Assembly: GCA_910580105.1 (NCBI GenBank)
Contig: CAJTWN010000009.1
Span: forward strand, 72,683 to 78,579
Direction: 5' to 3'
DNA from: an uncultured Clostridia bacterium
GTDB taxonomy: Bacteria > Bacillota > Clostridia > Monoglobales > Monoglobaceae
DNA length: 5,897 nt
The position numbers and the translations under genes are program-made. Under the pieces are notes generated by a model, which saw nothing but the letters and a program-made list of their open reading frames with translations, had not been told where the DNA came from and ran no database searches. How positions within the stretch are numbered: position 1 is the stretch's first letter; each line of letters starts with the position of its first letter. Below, piece by piece: positions 5,637 through 5,897 of the stretch.

Positions 5637-5663
5637 GTAGGGGCGACCCTGTGTGGTCGCCCG
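5637..5663. repeat. GTAGGGGCGACC palindromic repeat, copy 4
   Basis: The arms are invariant and the loop is CTGTGT. It ends the array; unlike the other copies it is not followed by a TGA-loop hairpin. Confidence 0.88.
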
Positions 5664-5702
5664 AATCAATGTGTTAAATTTCATTTCGAAACTTTGCTAT
5701 AA

Positions 5703-5740
5703 CGAACCCCTCCCCTTTCGGGGAGGGGTTCGCTTTTATA
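5703..5740 (+). terminator. Intrinsic terminator between convergent genes
   Basis: A perfect 13-bp stem (CGAACCCCTCCCC with GGGGAGGGGTTCG) closes a TTTC loop and is followed by CTTTTATA on the plus strand. It would end any plus-strand transcript that crosses the repeat array from the antiporter gene. On the minus strand it lies nine bases after the stop of the partial gene at 5742 and is followed by TTATAG, a weaker T tract, so it may serve both directions. Confidence 0.85.
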
Positions 5741-5741
5741 T

Positions 5742-5897
5742 TCAATCACCAGATCTTCTCCTTGCTTTTATCTTTGCTTTGATTCTATTTTTCCGTTTCA
5801 GTATATCTTCCATCTCCTCCATCCTTAGACTTATCTGATGCTCAATTTTTGCACCCAGCAAAAGCCCTATTTCAAAGTATACCTCCATATATTCTTC
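5742..5897 (-). CDS. C-terminal part of an unrecognised protein
   Basis: The minus strand is open from the right edge for 51 codons to a TGA at 5742-5744. I do not recognise the family. The visible part is a hydrophobic stretch, YFEIGLLLGAKIEHQ (about visible residues 7-21), then a charged, probably helical segment with MEEMED, and a very basic tail with KRKNRIKAKIKARRR. Support for a real gene: the composition is protein-like (helical amphipathic, then basic), codons keep frame to the window edge, and a strong hairpin terminator follows nine bases after the stop. The basic tail might bind nucleic acid, but that is a guess. Its start lies outside the window. Confidence 0.55.
   Translation of the reverse strand, partial: EEYMEVYFEIGLLLGAKIEHQISLRMEEMEDILKRKNRIKAKIKARRRSGD

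Larger units (their letters stand above)
4820..5663. repeat. Composite array of hairpin-rich intergenic repeats
   Basis: This 844-bp stretch holds no credible gene and consists of interspersed repeat modules. Copy A (about 4820-5056) and copy B (about 5186-5410) match with an offset of 365 bp; 4836-5010 differs from B at about three bases. Copy C (about 5458-5663) matches B with an offset of 271 bp from about 5521 on but has a different 5' module. The order in each copy is: a small GC-rich or AT-rich hairpin, a 12-bp inverted repeat, a conserved linker of about 55 bp containing GATGCTAGACATATA, then a GTAGGGGCGACC palindrome. A and B are followed by a TGA-loop hairpin and a module around GCCGAG and ACCGA. 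Several frames of 60-124 codons in it are repeat artefacts without ribosome binding sites. The location between two convergent genes is typical of REP/MITE-like elements. No transposase is present. Confidence 0.88.

Noticed and set aside
4820..5663. CRISPR array
   Set aside because: Repeats are too long and unevenly spaced (129, 236 and 271 bp between palindromes), spacers are themselves repeated, and no cas gene is visible.
4621..5684. Several open frames of 60-124 codons on both strands in the repeat array
   Set aside because: They repeat the same peptide fragments because the DNA repeats, lack ribosome binding sites and overlap palindromes; they are artefacts of the repeats.

Overview
The window looks like chromosomal DNA of an anaerobic Firmicute, most likely class Clostridia (Oscillospiraceae-like). 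This rests on the polyamine gene set with an E. coli-type SpeD and a short Orn/Lys/Arg decarboxylase, strong purine-rich ribosome binding sites, a yybP-ykoY riboswitch, and palindromic repeats with a GTAGGGGCGACC arm that I associate from memory with this group. The genus cannot be fixed from the sequence.

Left part (about 1-3550, minus strand): a spermidine biosynthesis cluster transcribed right to left, speD (S-adenosylmethionine decarboxylase proenzyme), speA (PLP-dependent Orn/Lys/Arg decarboxylase), then speE (spermidine synthase). A near-consensus promoter sits just upstream of speD. SpeD makes the aminopropyl donor, the SpeA-type enzyme starts the route to the diamine acceptor, and SpeE joins them. 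If SpeA acts on arginine, an agmatine-processing enzyme is needed, presumably encoded beyond the left edge. The two gaps inside the cluster (129 and 185 bp) are wide for an operon; one holds a strong hairpin and the other a tandem 8-bp repeat touching the speE ribosome binding site.

Middle (about 3580-4819, plus strand): a divergent near-consensus promoter, a leader that reads as a yybP-ykoY (Mn2+) riboswitch with a long intrinsic terminator, and a 315-residue CaCA-family cation antiporter. The closing helix of the aptamer and the terminator use the same bases, so the leader is drawn as an ON switch: metal bound, terminator disrupted, exporter made. This suggests that the antiporter exports Mn2+ or responds to it.

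Right part (4820-5897): immediately after the antiporter stop codon comes about 845 bp of non-coding composite repeats, built from hairpin modules in three main copies plus one partial copy. A 13-bp hairpin terminator follows, and then the C-terminal 51 codons of an unrecognised minus-strand gene run off the window.

The best candidates for a second look are the riboswitch-exporter pairing and the modular repeat array, where a small hairpin keeps its pairing through compensating changes. I see no evidence for a wholly new multi-gene system.
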